Below are positions 35,976-46,441 of a stretch of DNA of 64,000 bases, in pieces. Below the pieces are notes generated by a model that saw nothing but the letters and a program-made list of their open reading frames with translations, had not been told where the DNA came from and made no database searches. The DNA lies in the NCBI RefSeq assembly GCF_030296695.1, contig NZ_AP027737.1, forward strand, positions 3,472,001-3,536,000, read 5' to 3'. Source of the stretch: Agromyces mangrovi. Lineage in GTDB: Bacteria > Actinomycetota > Actinomycetes > Actinomycetales > Microbacteriaceae. A program made the translations under genes and the position numbers. Every line of letters starts with the position of its first letter. Position 1 is the stretch's first letter.

Positions 35976-36185
35976 TCAGCGCATGCCCACCCCGACGCGG
36001 ATGCGGAACTCGGCCTGCTCGGCCTCGGTCTGACGCCGTGACGTCGTCGGGATCATCGCGGCGCGTCGCGCCCGTCGCCGGCTCGCCCAGCGGGTGAGCT
36101 CGACGCCGAGGCGGGTGGCGAGGCGTTCGATGCGGTCGGCCGGCACGCGACGGGTGCCGCGGATCGGCAGTGCGGTGGCGGTCAT
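35976..36185 (-). CDS. Small basic protein coupled to the ArsR-type gene
   Basis: 69 aa, function unknown. Rich in Arg (TRWASRRRARRAAMIP) with an opening ALPIRGTRRVPADRIERLATRLG. Its ATG overlaps the stop of the ArsR-type regulator, so the two are coupled and under the same operator. Confidence 0.6.
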   Translation of the reverse strand: MTATALPIRGTRRVPADRIERLATRLGVELTRWASRRRARRAAMIPTTSRRQTEAEQAEFRIRVGVGMR

Positions 36186-36799
36186 TGCGGGAGTTCCTCT
36201 CCATCGACGAGCGGGAATGCGTTGAGCTGCAGTTCGACCGGGCGCGACCCGGGCAGGTCCAGGCCGCGGTAGCGGGCGACGATCGCCTCGACCGCGTGCG
36301 CGAGCTCGCTCGACGCCTCGTCGAGCTGTTCGCACGTGAGTCGCAGGTGCGCCGTGGACATGACGCTCGCGTGGAGCCACTCGTCGGGCAGGTCGCGCAT
36401 GCCGCGGTCGAGGAACTCGCGCAGGTGCGACTCGCGCTCGTGCTGCACGTGGTCCATGACGACCTGGGCGGCGGCCTTCACCGCCGGATCCGAGGCGTGG
36501 TCGGGCGGCACGGTGAGCCCGCCGGGCGTGCGCTCCCACCAGCGTTCGCGCGCGGTGCCGCGGCCGACGACCTCGCGCACGAGGTCGTACTGCGCGAGCT
36601 GCCGCAGGTGGTAGCTCATCGCACCGCTCGACTCCCCCAGCCGCTCGGCGAGCATGCTCGAGGTGGCGGCGCCGTGCAGCGACAGCGCGTCGAAGATCTG
36701 CATGCGCAGCGGGTGCCCGAGGGCCTTCAGCGTGCCGAGGTCCGCGATGCGCGGGGGCGGCGCGTCGGCCGCCGATGCTGCGTGCTCGGGAGTGCTCAT
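36182..36799 (-). CDS. ArsR-family (winged helix) transcriptional regulator
   Basis: 205 aa. The winged helix lies at residues ~20-105: LKALGHPLRMQIFDALSLHG, SSMLAERLGESSGAMSYHLRQL and ARERWWERTPGG. The C-terminal ~100 residues are helical (HVQHERESHLREFLDRG) and lack an obvious metal-binding Cys motif, so the signal is unknown. The ATG at 36799 is seven bases after a -10 that lies beside a nine-base palindrome; it probably represses itself and its small partner gene. Confidence 0.85.
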   Translation of the reverse strand: MSTPEHAASAADAPPPRIADLGTLKALGHPLRMQIFDALSLHGAATSSMLAERLGESSGAMSYHLRQLAQYDLVREVVGRGTARERWWERTPGGLTVPPDHASDPAVKAAAQVVMDHVQHERESHLREFLDRGMRDLPDEWLHASVMSTAHLRLTCEQLDEASSELAHAVEAIVARYRGLDLPGSRPVELQLNAFPLVDGEELPQ

Positions 36800-36806
36800 A
36801 CCCGAG

Positions 36807-36835
36807 ACGATACTCTTGCAAAGAACTCTTTGCAA
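36807..36835 (-). promoter_or_regulatory. Leaderless promoter of the ArsR-type gene
   Basis: On the minus strand TTGCAA, 17 bases and TATCGT, then seven bases to the ATG. The transcript would start at or next to the start codon. Confidence 0.6.
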
Positions 36836-36862
36836 GTATTTCTTTGCAATGAAATCTTTGCA
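36815..36862. promoter_or_regulatory. Compound operator of the ArsR-type regulator
   Basis: A perfect palindrome, CTTGCAAAG-AACT-CTTTGCAAG (36815-36836), covers the promoter. The half-site CTTTGCA recurs as a direct repeat at 36828, 36842 and 36856, exactly 14 bases apart. The region is much AT-richer than its surroundings. Confidence 0.75.
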
Positions 36863-36906
36863 TCAGGTGGGCGGCGGATGTCGCGGAGCATCCGCCCCCG
36901 TCCCGC

Positions 36907-37740
36907 TCACCCGTGCGCGATGATCTCCCCGTGCGGCATGAGCAGCCAGCCGTCGTCGTGCGCCGCCCACTCGCGCCACCCCGCCGCGATCTCCTTCAGG
37001 TCGCCCCAGTCGGCGTGGCCCGACTCGATGGCATGCGCCGCGAAGGTCGACTCGACCGCGCGCTCGGCCCAGGACCCGCCCCACCATTCGCGCTCGGCGG
37101 GGCTCGAGAAGAGCCAGACCGACGCGCTCACGTCGACCCGCGAGAAGCCGGCGTTCACGGCCCAGTGCTTGAGCGTGCGGCCCGCCAGCGGGTCGCCGCC
37201 GTTCCACACGTGCACCCGTCGGTACACGTCGAGCCACTTGTCGAGCGCCGGTACCAGCGGGTACCAGATCACGCCGCCGTAGTCGACGTCGCGCACCCCG
37301 GCCACCCCGCCCGGCTTCAGGACGCGCCGGAACTCGCGCAGCGCGTCCTCCGGCCGACCGAGGTGCTGCAGCACCTGGTGCGCGTGCACCACGTCGTACG
37401 TGTCGTCCTCGGCGTCGAGCCGATACGCGTCGTCGACCGCGAACTCGACGTTGTGCACGCCGTTGTCGGCCGCGAGGCCGGCCGCCTGCGCGACGATCTG
37501 CGCCGAGGCGTCCACGCCCCGCACCGGTGCCGGATCGACCCGCCGGGCGATGTCGATCGTGATGCTGCCGGGCCCGCTGCCCACGTCGAGCACCAGGGCG
37601 CCCGGCTGCAGGTGCGGAATGAGGTACTCGGCCGAGTTCGCCACCGTGCGCCAGGCGTGCGTGCGCACCACGCTCTCGTGGTGCCCGTGCGTGTACTCGT
37701 CCCGTGGCGCGACCTCCGACCGGTCGATGTCCGTGTCCAT
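36907..37740 (-). CDS. SAM-dependent methyltransferase
   Basis: 277 aa class I methyltransferase. SAM motif I is ALVLDVGSGPGSITIDIA near residue 50, acidic loop VRGVDASAQIV, post-I FAVDDAYRLDAEDDTYD and VLQHLGRPEDALREFRRVL (ubiE/COQ5-like). The substrate is unknown. TAGGCT six bases before ATG 37740 suggests a leaderless transcript. It is divergent from the M3 peptidase with 51 bases between the starts. Confidence 0.87.
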   Translation of the reverse strand: MDTDIDRSEVAPRDEYTHGHHESVVRTHAWRTVANSAEYLIPHLQPGALVLDVGSGPGSITIDIARRVDPAPVRGVDASAQIVAQAAGLAADNGVHNVEFAVDDAYRLDAEDDTYDVVHAHQVLQHLGRPEDALREFRRVLKPGGVAGVRDVDYGGVIWYPLVPALDKWLDVYRRVHVWNGGDPLAGRTLKHWAVNAGFSRVDVSASVWLFSSPAEREWWGGSWAERAVESTFAAHAIESGHADWGDLKEIAAGWREWAAHDDGWLLMPHGEIIAHG

Positions 37741-37746
37741 GACACG

Positions 37747-37752
37747 AGCCTA
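37747..37752 (-). promoter_or_regulatory. Putative -10 of the methyltransferase gene
   Basis: TAGGCT on the minus strand, six bases before the start codon. Confidence 0.45.
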
Positions 37753-37779
37753 GAACCGCTGGTCGGCCCCCGTGCCGCC

Positions 37780-37785
37780 TACGCT
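37780..37785 (+). promoter_or_regulatory. Putative -10 of the M3 peptidase gene
   Basis: TACGCT, six bases before ATG 37792. Back-to-back with the methyltransferase -10. Confidence 0.45.
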
Positions 37786-37791
37786 GGACGG

Positions 37792-39837
37792 ATGGCCCAG
37801 ACCGTCAATCCGCTGCTCACGCCGAGCACGCTCCCCTACCAGCTGCCGCCCTTCGCCGAGATCTGCGAGGAGCACTACGGCCCCGCCCTCGAGCAGGGCA
37901 TGGCCGAGCAGCTCGCCGAGGTGCGCGCCATCACCGAGCAGCTCGACCCGCCCACGTTCGCGAACACGATGCTGCCGCTCGAGCTCAGCGGGCAGACGCT
38001 CCGCCGCGTGCTCGAGGTGTTCTCCAACCAGAGCTCGGCCGACTCCACCCCCGCCACCGACGCGCTCGAGGAGGAGTTCGCGCCGCGCCTGGCCGCGCAC
38101 GAGGACGCCATCCGGCTCGACCCGGCGCTCTACCGCCGCATCGACGCCCTGCACGCCGACATCGACGCGCAGGGCCTCGACCCCGAGTCGCGCTACCTGC
38201 TCGAGCGCACGCACCGCGAGTTCACGCTCGCGGGCGCCGCGCTCTCCCCCGACGAGACCGATCACCTCAAGGAGCTCAACCAGCGACTCGCCGCCCTCGC
38301 AACGCGCTTCGAGAAGCACCTGCTCGCCGACACGAACGACCTCGCGGTGCAGGTGACGGATGCCTCCGAGCTCGACGGTCTCTCCGACGGCGAACGTTCG
38401 GCCGCAGCGGCCGCCGCCGCCGACCGCGGGCTCGACGGGTACCTCGTCACGCTCGTGCTGCCGACGGGGCATCCGTGGCTCGCATCGCTCACGAGCGAGG
38501 CCACCCGCGACCGCGTCATGGCCGCCTCCCGCGCCCGCGGCGCACGCGGCAACGCGCACGACACCCGCGCGACGGTGCTCGAGATCGTGCGGCTCCGCGC
38601 CGAGCGCGCCCGGCTGCTCGGCTTCGCCGACCACGCCTCGTACATCACGGCCGACCAGACCGCGGGCAGCCCCGAGGCGGTCGCCGACATGCTCGGCTCG
38701 CTCGCGCCGGCGGCGGCGCGCAACGCCCGCGCCGAACGCGAGCGCCTCGCCGCGGTCGTGGCCGAGACCCCGGGCGCACGGCCGCTCGAGGCATCCGACT
38801 GGCCCTACTACTCGGAGCAGGTGCGCGCCCGCGACTACGCGGTCGACACGGCAGCGATGCGCCCCTACTTCGAAGCCGAGCGCGTGCTGCACGACGGGGT
38901 GTTCTTCGCCGCGACCGAGCTCTACGGCATCACGTTCACCGAGCGTGACGACCTCGTCGCCTACCACCCCGACGCGCGGGTCTTCGAGGTGCACGAGGCC
39001 GACGGCTCCCCCGTCGGACTCTTCGTGTTCGACCTCTACACGCGCGACTCCAAGCGCGGCGGCGCCTGGATGAACCCGATCGTCACCCAGTCGACGCTGC
39101 TCGGCACGCTGCCCGTCGTGGTCAACAACCTCAACGTGCCCAAGCCCGCCGCGGGCGAGCCGACGCTGCTCACCTACGACGAGACCCGCACGCTGTTCCA
39201 CGAGTTCGGGCACGCGCTGCACGGGCTCTTCGGGAGCACGACGTACCCGAAGCTGTCGGGCACGAGCGTGCACCGCGACTTCGTCGAGTTCCCGAGCCAG
39301 GTGAACGAGATGTGGATGCTGTGGCCCGAGGTGCTCGCCAACTATGCGGTGCACCACGAGACGGGCGAGCGGATGCCGCAGGAGCTCGTCGACCGCCTCC
39401 TGGCCGCCGAGCAGTGGGGCGAGGGCCACGCGACCGTCGAGTACCTCGCCGCCGCGCTGCTCGACCAGGCGTGGCACCGGCTGACCGCCGACGACGTGGT
39501 CGACGACGTCGCCGCGTTCGAGGCGCGGGCGCTGGCCGACGCGGGCCTCGACGACCCGCTCGTGCCGACGCGCTACTCGAGCACTTACTTCGCGCACACC
39601 TTCTCCGGCGGCTACAGCGCGGGCTACTACTCGTACATCTGGAGCGAGGTGCTCGACGCCGACACGGTCGAGTGGTTCCGCGAGCACGGCGGACTCACGC
39701 GCGAGAACGGCGAGCGGTTCCGCCGGCGCCTGCTCGGCGTCGGCGGCGGCGGCGACCCGCTCGAGGCGTACCGCGACTTCCGCGGGCGCGACGCCGAGCT
39801 CGAGCCGCTGCTGCGGCGCCGCGGGCTCGACGCGTAG
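37792..39837 (+). CDS. M3-family metallopeptidase (dipeptidyl carboxypeptidase type)
   Basis: 681 aa zinc oligopeptidase of the M3A family (Dcp/oligopeptidase A). The zinc motif is TRTLFHEFGHALHGLFG, residues ~470, with downstream EFPSQVNEMWMLWPEV supplying the third ligand region. The N-terminal two-thirds is helical. There is no signal peptide, so it degrades peptides in the cytoplasm. It ends before a strong hairpin. Confidence 0.94.
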   Translation: MAQTVNPLLTPSTLPYQLPPFAEICEEHYGPALEQGMAEQLAEVRAITEQLDPPTFANTMLPLELSGQTLRRVLEVFSNQSSADSTPATDALEEEFAPRLAAHEDAIRLDPALYRRIDALHADIDAQGLDPESRYLLERTHREFTLAGAALSPDETDHLKELNQRLAALATRFEKHLLADTNDLAVQVTDASELDGLSDGERSAAAAAAADRGLDGYLVTLVLPTGHPWLASLTSEATRDRVMAASRARGARGNAHDTRATVLEIVRLRAERARLLGFADHASYITADQTAGSPEAVADMLGSLAPAAARNARAERERLAAVVAETPGARPLEASDWPYYSEQVRARDYAVDTAAMRPYFEAERVLHDGVFFAATELYGITFTERDDLVAYHPDARVFEVHEADGSPVGLFVFDLYTRDSKRGGAWMNPIVTQSTLLGTLPVVVNNLNVPKPAAGEPTLLTYDETRTLFHEFGHALHGLFGSTTYPKLSGTSVHRDFVEFPSQVNEMWMLWPEVLANYAVHHETGERMPQELVDRLLAAEQWGEGHATVEYLAAALLDQAWHRLTADDVVDDVAAFEARALADAGLDDPLVPTRYSSTYFAHTFSGGYSAGYYSYIWSEVLDADTVEWFREHGGLTRENGERFRRRLLGVGGGGDPLEAYRDFRGRDAELEPLLRRRGLDA

Positions 39838-39850
39838 GACGCGCTCACGC

Positions 39851-39886
39851 GAACGCGCCGCCACCCGTCGGGGTGGCGGCGCGTTC
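39851..39886. terminator. Perfect 16-bp hairpin between convergent genes
   Basis: GAACGCGCCGCCACCC pairs fully with GGGTGGCGGCGCGTTC across the loop GTCG. It lies 13 bases after the peptidase stop and 29 from the stop of the SufT-like gene, probably serving both. No T tract. Confidence 0.85.
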
Positions 39887-39915
39887 GAACGTCGCGTGGT
39901 GCGTGCGGCTGACGG

Positions 39916-40245
39916 TCAGATCGCGAAGCCGAGGGCGCGCATCTGGTCGCGGCCGTCGTCGGTGATCCGCTCCGGACCCCACGGCGGCATCCACACCCAG
40001 TTGATGCGGAACGCGTCGACGACCCCGTCGAGGGCCTGCGCGGTCTGCTCCTCGAGCACGTCGGTCAGCGGGCATCCGGCGCTCGTGAGCGTCATGTGGA
40101 TGATCAGCGCGTCGTGCTCGTCGTCCCAGCCGAGGTCGTAGATCAGGCCCAGGTCGACGACGTTGACCCCCAACTCGGGGTCCATGACGTCCTTCAGCGC
40201 CTCTTCGACCTGATCGAACTTCTCGGGTGCCAGCGTCGAAACCAT
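39916..40245 (-). CDS. SufT-like metal-sulfur cluster assembly protein (DUF59/MIP18)
   Basis: 109 aa. VEEALKDVMDPELGVNVVDLGLIYDLGW is split across the family core; the reactive Cys lies in TLTSAGCPLTDVLEEQ. Such proteins help maturation of Fe-S proteins. It follows sufC and has its own TAAGCT box six bases before the ATG, so it may be made separately from the suf operon. Confidence 0.9.
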   Translation of the reverse strand: MVSTLAPEKFDQVEEALKDVMDPELGVNVVDLGLIYDLGWDDEHDALIIHMTLTSAGCPLTDVLEEQTAQALDGVVDAFRINWVWMPPWGPERITDDGRDQMRALGFAI

Positions 40246-40249
40246 GGGA

Positions 40250-41014
<765 letters not shown>

Positions 41015-41061
41015 GGTTCGTTGCGTTCACTTCCCGGCGCTGACGCGCCGTGGTCGGGGGT

Positions 41062-41388
41062 TCAGACGTTCAGGGTGACGGTCGGGTCGATGAAGACGCC
41101 GCCGTCGGCGAGCTCCACCCGGTACACCGGGACGGGCTCGTAGGCGGGGAGGGTGAGGGGCTTGCCGGTCTTGAGGGAGAACTTCGACCCGTGCGCCCAG
41201 CACTCGAGCGTGTCGTCCTCCACGAAGCCCTCGGCGAGCGAGATGTCGCCGTGCGTGCAGGTGTCGCCGATGGCGTGCACGTCGCCCGCGGCATCCTTCA
41301 CCACGGCGATCGGGGTGCCCTCGACGACGAAGCGCTGGGCCTGGTCGGCCTCGAGCGCGTCGACGTCGCAGACGCGGACCGCGCTCAC
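41062..41388 (-). CDS. Rieske [2Fe-2S] ferredoxin in the suf operon
   Basis: 108 aa. The Rieske ligands are IGDTCTHGDISLAEG and LECWAHGSKF (C-X-H and C-X2-H). It is annotated in databases as a non-heme oxygenase ferredoxin subunit, but here it is embedded between sufD and sufC, so a role in cluster delivery or electron supply to Suf is likelier. The GTG at 41388 overlaps the sufD stop (GTGA). Confidence 0.93.
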   Translation of the reverse strand: MSAVRVCDVDALEADQAQRFVVEGTPIAVVKDAAGDVHAIGDTCTHGDISLAEGFVEDDTLECWAHGSKFSLKTGKPLTLPAYEPVPVYRVELADGGVFIDPTVTLNV

Positions 41389-42596
41389 GAGGGGAGCACC
41401 CCGCCCGCGAGCTCGGCCTCGATCGCCTCGGCGAGGTGCGCCTCGAGGTCGGGCACGCCGATCTTCTGCACGATCTCGGCGAGGAAGCCGATGACGACGA
41501 GGCGCCGGGCCTCGTCCTCGCGGATGCCGCGCGCCTGCAGGTAGAACAGCTGCTCGTCGTCGAAGCGTCCGGTCGCGCTCGCGTGGCCGGCACCCTGGAT
41601 GTCGCCCGTTTCGATCTCGAGGTTCGGGATCGAGTCGGCGCGCGCGCCGGGCGTGAGCACCAGGTTGCGGTTCGCCTCGTACGAGTCGGTGCCGACGGCG
41701 TCGCGCCCGATCAGCACGTCGCCGATCCACACGCTGCGTGCCGTCTCGCCCTGCAGCGCGCCCTTGTAGAGCACGTCGCCGCGCGTGTGCGGCCCCTTGT
41801 GGTGCAGGAACACCTGGCTCTCGAAGTGCTGCCCGGCGTCGGAGAAGCTGAGCCCGTAGAGCTCCGCCTCCGAGCCCTCGCCCGCGAGCTCGACGCTCGG
41901 GTTGAGGCGCACGACCCCGCCGCCGAACGACACGACGACGTGGCGGAGGTAGGCGTCGCGGCCGACGCGCGCCTGGTGCGCGGCGGCGTGGATCGCGTCG
42001 TCGGCCCACTCCTGCACGCTCACGACCGTGAGGTTCGCGCCCTCGCGGACGAGCACCTCGACGTTCTGGGCGAACGTGGTGCTGCCGGCGTGGCGGAGCA
42101 CGATCGTGCCACGCGAGTTGGGCTTGGCCTCGATCACGACGTGGCCGTTGGCCCGGCGCTCCGCGCCGTTGCCCGTGAGCTGCACGACGACGGGCCCGTC
42201 GAGCTCCACGCCGTCGGGCACCACGAGGTGCAGGGCCTCGTCGGTGTGCTTCCAGGCGAGGGCGCTCGGGAGGTCCTCGGGGGTGAACGCCTCACCACGC
42301 GGGGCCTGGCCGACGGCCAGGGTGCCCAGCTCGATCGCGTCGGCGCCGGTGACCTTCCAGTCCACGGCGGCGTCGCCGGCGCGGTCGTCGGTCGCCTCGT
42401 CGGCGAAGACGCCCGCGATGCGCGCGATCGGGGTGTGCTTCCAGTCGACCTCGGTGCCCGCGGGCACGCCGAAGTCGGCGGGGTCGTAGGAACGCGTGCG
42501 CTCGGTTCGGGTCTGCACCGGCACGAATGCACCGGCTCCGTCGCTGTGCGCCCTGCTACCGGGGGCGACGGGTGGCGTCTGGATTGCGGACGTCAT
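41385..42596 (-). CDS. sufD: Fe-S assembly scaffold subunit SufD
   Basis: 403 aa, SufBD family beta-helix protein. A variable N-terminal third precedes the core (GSEAELYGLSFSDAGQHFESQ, HHKGPHTRGDVLYKGAL, then ISV-like SYEANRNLVLTPGARADSIPNLEIE and HASATGRFDDEQLFYLQARG). The start codon directly follows the sufB stop with no gap. Confidence 0.95.
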   Translation of the reverse strand: MTSAIQTPPVAPGSRAHSDGAGAFVPVQTRTERTRSYDPADFGVPAGTEVDWKHTPIARIAGVFADEATDDRAGDAAVDWKVTGADAIELGTLAVGQAPRGEAFTPEDLPSALAWKHTDEALHLVVPDGVELDGPVVVQLTGNGAERRANGHVVIEAKPNSRGTIVLRHAGSTTFAQNVEVLVREGANLTVVSVQEWADDAIHAAAHQARVGRDAYLRHVVVSFGGGVVRLNPSVELAGEGSEAELYGLSFSDAGQHFESQVFLHHKGPHTRGDVLYKGALQGETARSVWIGDVLIGRDAVGTDSYEANRNLVLTPGARADSIPNLEIETGDIQGAGHASATGRFDDEQLFYLQARGIREDEARRLVVIGFLAEIVQKIGVPDLEAHLAEAIEAELAGGVLPS

Positions 42597-44015
42597 TCAG
42601 CCGACGGATCCTTCCATGCTCATCTCGATCAGTTTGTTGAGTTCCATCGCGTACTCCATGGGGAGCTCGCGGGCGATCGGCTCGATGAAGCCGCGCACGA
42701 TCATCGCCATGGCCTCGTCCTCCGGCAGGCCGCGCGACATGAGGTAGAACAGCTGCTCCTCGCTCACGCGCGACACGGTCGCCTCGTGACCCAGGTGCAC
42801 GTCGTCGACGCGGATGTCGATGGCCGGGTACGTGTCGGACCGGGAGATCGTGTCGACCAGCAGCGCGTCGCAGCGCACGGTGTTCGCGGAGTGGTGCGCG
42901 TTCGCGTCCACCCGCACCTCGCCGCGGTAGCCCGCTCGGCCGCCGCCGCGTGCGATCGACTTGGAGACGATCGACGACTGCGTGTGCGGCGCCATGTGGA
43001 TCATCTTCGCGCCGGCGTCCTGGTGCTGGCCGGGGCCCGCGAACGCGACCGACAGGGTCTCGCCCTTGGCGTGCTCGCCCATCAGGAAGATCGACGGGTA
43101 CTTCATCGTGACCTTCGAGCCGATGTTGCCGTCGATCCACTCCATGGTGGCGCCCTCGGCGGCGGTGGCCCGCTTGGTGACGAGGTTGTAGACGTTGTTC
43201 GACCAGTTCTGGATCGTCGTGTAGCGCACGCGGGCGTTCTTCTTCACGATGATCTCGACGACCGCGGAGTGCAGCGAGTCGCTCTTGTAGATCGGCGCCG
43301 TGCAGCCCTCGATGTAGTGCACGTACGAGCCCTCGTCGGCGATGATGAGCGTGCGCTCGAACTGGCCCATGTTCTCGGTGTTGATGCGGAAGTACGCCTG
43401 CAGCGGGATCTCCACGTGCACGCCCGGCGGCACGTAGACGAACGACCCGCCCGACCACACGGCCGTGTTCAGCGCGGCGAACTTGTTGTCGCCGGCCGGG
43501 ATGACCGTGCCGAAGTACTCCTCGAAGAACTCCGGGTGCTCGCGCAGCGCCGTGTCGGTGTCCATGAAGATGACACCCTGCGCCTCGAGCTGCTCGTTGA
43601 TCTGGTGGTAGACGACCTCGGACTCGTACTGCGCCGCGACGCCCGCGACGAGGCGCTTGCGCTCCGCCTCGGGGATGCCGAGCTTCTCGTACGTGTTCTT
43701 GATGTCCTCGGGCAGGTCCTCCCACGTCTGGGCCTGCTTCTCGGTGGAGCGCACGAAGTACTTGATGTTGTCGAAGTCGATGTCCGACAGGTCGGCGCCC
43801 CAGCTGGGCATGGGCTTGCGGTCGAACAGCTGGAGGGCCCGCAGGCGACGCTTGCGCATCCACTCCGGCTCGTCCTTCAGGTTCGAGATGTCGGCCACGA
43901 CCTCGGGCGAGAGCCCGCGTCGCGCAGACGCTCCGGCCACGTCGGAGTCGGCCCAGCCGAACTCGTACTGGCCGAGGCCCTCGAGCTCCGGTCGGTCGAT
44001 GAGGACGTCGGTCAT
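42597..44015 (-). CDS. sufB: Fe-S assembly scaffold subunit SufB
   Basis: 472 aa, main scaffold on which clusters are built. [14 protein letters not shown] at the start, then [40 protein letters not shown] (with a conserved Cys), [17 protein letters not shown], and [29 protein letters not shown] precedes ATG 44015. First gene of the operon. No sufR regulator gene lies upstream; the neighbour is the divergent ctaA. Confidence 0.97.
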   Translation of the reverse strand: MTDVLIDRPELEGLGQYEFGWADSDVAGASARRGLSPEVVADISNLKDEPEWMRKRRLRALQLFDRKPMPSWGADLSDIDFDNIKYFVRSTEKQAQTWEDLPEDIKNTYEKLGIPEAERKRLVAGVAAQYESEVVYHQINEQLEAQGVIFMDTDTALREHPEFFEEYFGTVIPAGDNKFAALNTAVWSGGSFVYVPPGVHVEIPLQAYFRINTENMGQFERTLIIADEGSYVHYIEGCTAPIYKSDSLHSAVVEIIVKKNARVRYTTIQNWSNNVYNLVTKRATAAEGATMEWIDGNIGSKVTMKYPSIFLMGEHAKGETLSVAFAGPGQHQDAGAKMIHMAPHTQSSIVSKSIARGGGRAGYRGEVRVDANAHHSANTVRCDALLVDTISRSDTYPAIDIRVDDVHLGHEATVSRVSEEQLFYLMSRGLPEDEAMAMIVRGFIEPIARELPMEYAMELNKLIEMSMEGSVG

Positions 44016-44266
44016 CGTTCTCCTCTTCTCCACCCCCGGCTATCAGTCCGGCTCGCTCCCCTCTCCGCGTTCGAGGCGCAGCGCGGTTCGGGAGCGATGT
44101 GCGGGTGGCTGCAGTGCGTACCTAAGATGGAAGCCGAGCATCGGCCGCATTCCTGCGTCCTGCGCGCCTGCGCATGCTCGTCAACCACCCAAGTCTATAG
44201 GGTCGCGAACCCTCAGGGGCAGGACTCCCAGCGCCGTCCCAGACCGTCGCGTCCGGATCGAGTACC
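44016..44266. other. Divergent sufB-ctaA promoter region
   Basis: 251 bases without a gene. Candidate boxes are TAGACT/TATAGG around 44194-44200 and TTGACG on the minus strand near 44178, but none has a matching partner at 17 bases. A small AGGGT/ACCCT hairpin lies near 44199-44213. No palindrome resembling a SufR site stands out. Confidence 0.4.
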
Positions 44267-45202
44267 GTGAACCGTTTCGTCGCCTGGCTCCCCGACCACG
44301 TCGACCGCCGCATCCGCATCACCGCATGGATCTCGTTCGTGCTCAACGTGCTCATCATCGCGACCGGCGGCGCGGTGCGCCTCACCGCCTCCGGACTCGG
44401 CTGCAGCGACTGGCCCGTGTGCGTGCCCGGGTCGCTCACGCCGACCCCCGAGATGGGCATCCACGGCGTGATCGAGTTCGGCAACCGCACGATCAGCGGG
44501 CCCCTGCTGATCGCCGCACTCCTCGTGCTGCTGTTCACGTGGCGCCTGCGCCGCGAGCGGAAGGACCTCTTCCGGCTCGCGCTGCTGGTGCTCGTACTCG
44601 TCGTCGTGCAGGCGCTGGTGGGCGCGTTCGTCGTCTGGCAGGAGCTCGCGGCCGCGCTCGTCGGCTTCCACTACACGGTCTCGGTCGTCATCGTGTGCAT
44701 CGCCGCCGCGTACCTCGTGCGCATGCACGCGCCAGCGGGGCCGCGCGAGCTCGCGGTGCCGAGGCCGTTCGCGATCCTGACCCACGTCACGACCCTCGCC
44801 CTGGCCGTCACCGTCGTCGTCGGCGTCATGACCACCGCGTCGGGCCCGCACTCGGGCGACGACGACGTCGTGCGCACCGGGGTGGACGCGACGCTGCTCG
44901 CGCACGTGCACTCGTGGCCGGGCTACGTGCTCGGCGCACTCCTGGTCGCACTCGTCGCCTGGGCCGCGGCGGCCCGCCTGCGTCCGCTGAAGTGGCTGCT
45001 CGTGCTGACCGCCGTCGTGCTGGTGCAGATCGCCGTGGGCGTCTTCCAGGCCCGCAACGGCCTGCCCCCGCTCGCGGTCGGCGTGCACATGGTGCTCGCG
45101 GCCCTCTCGGCCGCCGCGATGACCACGGTCGTCCTCAACCTGAAGGCGCCCGTCCGGGTCGTCGCCGACTCCCCCGCCCCCGCCGAGGCCGTCCGCGGCT
45201 AG
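44267..45202 (+). CDS. ctaA: Heme A synthase (COX15/CtaA)
   Basis: 311 aa, eight helices; converts heme O to heme A for cytochrome oxidase. [15 protein letters not shown] carries the extracellular cysteine pair near residue 40; His ligands lie in IEFGNR-following helices, [18 protein letters not shown] and VGVHMVL. GTG 44267 is the start. Its TAG stop shares CTAG with the ctaB stop. Confidence 0.93.
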   Translation: MNRFVAWLPDHVDRRIRITAWISFVLNVLIIATGGAVRLTASGLGCSDWPVCVPGSLTPTPEMGIHGVIEFGNRTISGPLLIAALLVLLFTWRLRRERKDLFRLALLVLVLVVVQALVGAFVVWQELAAALVGFHYTVSVVIVCIAAAYLVRMHAPAGPRELAVPRPFAILTHVTTLALAVTVVVGVMTTASGPHSGDDDVVRTGVDATLLAHVHSWPGYVLGALLVALVAWAAAARLRPLKWLLVLTAVVLVQIAVGVFQARNGLPPLAVGVHMVLAALSAAAMTTVVLNLKAPVRVVADSPAPAEAVRG

Positions 45203-46119
45203 AAGGGCAGCAGCGGGTCGATGCCGACCGCGAGGAACAGCAGCGACAGGTACGCGATCGACGAGTGGAAGACGCGCATGCCCGATGCCGGCTGGTTGCG
45301 GATCGCGAGCCCGTACAGGCGGTGCGTCTCGGCGACGAACCAGCCGCCCGTGACGAGGGCGACGGCCGTGTAGACGAGGCCCATGTCGGCGACCGGAATG
45401 AGCAGCAGCGAGCACGCGAGCGTCGCCCAGGCGTAGAGGATGACCTGGAGGCCCACCTGCGCCCGGCCGCGCACGACGGCGAGCATCGGCACCCCCGCCG
45501 CCGCGTAGTCCTCGCGGTACTTCATCGACAGCGGCCAGTAGTGCGGCGGCGTCCAGAGGAAGATGATCAGGAAGAGGATGAACGGCGCCCAGCTCAGGTC
45601 GCCGGTCACGGCGGCCCAGCCGATGAGCACGGGCATGCAGCCCGCGACGCCGCCCCAGACGATGTTCTGCGACGTGCGGCGCTTGAGGATGAGGCTGTAG
45701 AAGACCACGTAGAGCAGGATCGCCGCGAGCGAGAGGGCTGCGGCGAGCCAGTTGGCGAACACGCCGAGCCAGACGATGGACGCCGCGCCCAGCGCATAGG
45801 CGAACACGAGCGCCTCGCGGTCGGTGAGCTCCCCGGTCACGAGCGGGCGGTTGCGCGTGCGGCGCATCACGCGGTCGATGTCGCGGTCGATGTAGCAGTT
45901 GAACGCGCCCGCGGAGCCGGCGCTCATCGCGCCGCCGATCAGCGTCGCGAGCAGCAGCCAGAGGTCGGGCAGGCCGCCCTGCGCCAGGATCATCGTGGGC
46001 GCGGTGACGACGAGGAGCAGCTCGATGACCCGCGGCTTCGTCAGCGCCAGGTAGGCGGCGGCCTTGCGACGGAACCCGATGGCGGTGCGCGGCTCTCGGG
46101 TGCGTACGGCTTGGTCCAT
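45199..46119 (-). CDS. ctaB: Protoheme IX farnesyltransferase
   Basis: 306 aa, UbiA family, nine helices; farnesylates heme B to heme O. The prenyl-diphosphate motif is [19 protein letters not shown], the second Asp region [21 protein letters not shown] precedes ATG 46119. Convergent with ctaA, the next enzyme of the pathway, and divergent from tkt. Confidence 0.95.
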   Translation of the reverse strand: MDQAVRTREPRTAIGFRRKAAAYLALTKPRVIELLLVVTAPTMILAQGGLPDLWLLLATLIGGAMSAGSAGAFNCYIDRDIDRVMRRTRNRPLVTGELTDREALVFAYALGAASIVWLGVFANWLAAALSLAAILLYVVFYSLILKRRTSQNIVWGGVAGCMPVLIGWAAVTGDLSWAPFILFLIIFLWTPPHYWPLSMKYREDYAAAGVPMLAVVRGRAQVGLQVILYAWATLACSLLLIPVADMGLVYTAVALVTGGWFVAETHRLYGLAIRNQPASGMRVFHSSIAYLSLLFLAVGIDPLLPF

Positions 46120-46441
46120 CGTTCCTTCTCGGTTGCGCGCACGGGCTCGGCTGCGCGATCGTCCCGGTCAAGTCTAGGCGATGCGATCCGCCCGTCGTGT
46201 CGCCGCCCGCACGGCGTCCCGCGCGGGGTTTCCGGCGGCTCACAGCGACCCGGTTACGCCGTGAGCGTCACGCAATCTCAGCGGAACACGCTGCTCGCTA
46301 TGCTGAGGGTGCTCGCCTCGACGCGGCATCCACCCCCTTCCGTCCCGACGGATCGCGTGCTGCCCGTCGACGTGGCACTTCACGAGGGGTGCAGGCGGAG
46401 TGCCCCGGCCTCACGCGAATGATCGAAGGGATCAGAACAAG
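46120..46441. other. Divergent ctaB-tkt intergenic region
   Basis: 322 bases without a gene. TAGACT on the minus strand (46171-46176) could be the ctaB -10, and TATGCT (46299-46304) the tkt -10, giving tkt a leader of ~130 bases. Both lack a clear -35. I see no palindromic operator or riboswitch. Confidence 0.4.

Noticed and set aside
36182..36799. Metal-sensing ArsR/SmtB repressor
   Set aside because: No cysteine pair in the recognition helix and a long C-terminal helical domain; a different ArsR-type subgroup.
41062..41388. Rieske protein as part of an aromatic ring dioxygenase
   Set aside because: No oxygenase subunits nearby; it is translationally coupled inside the suf operon.
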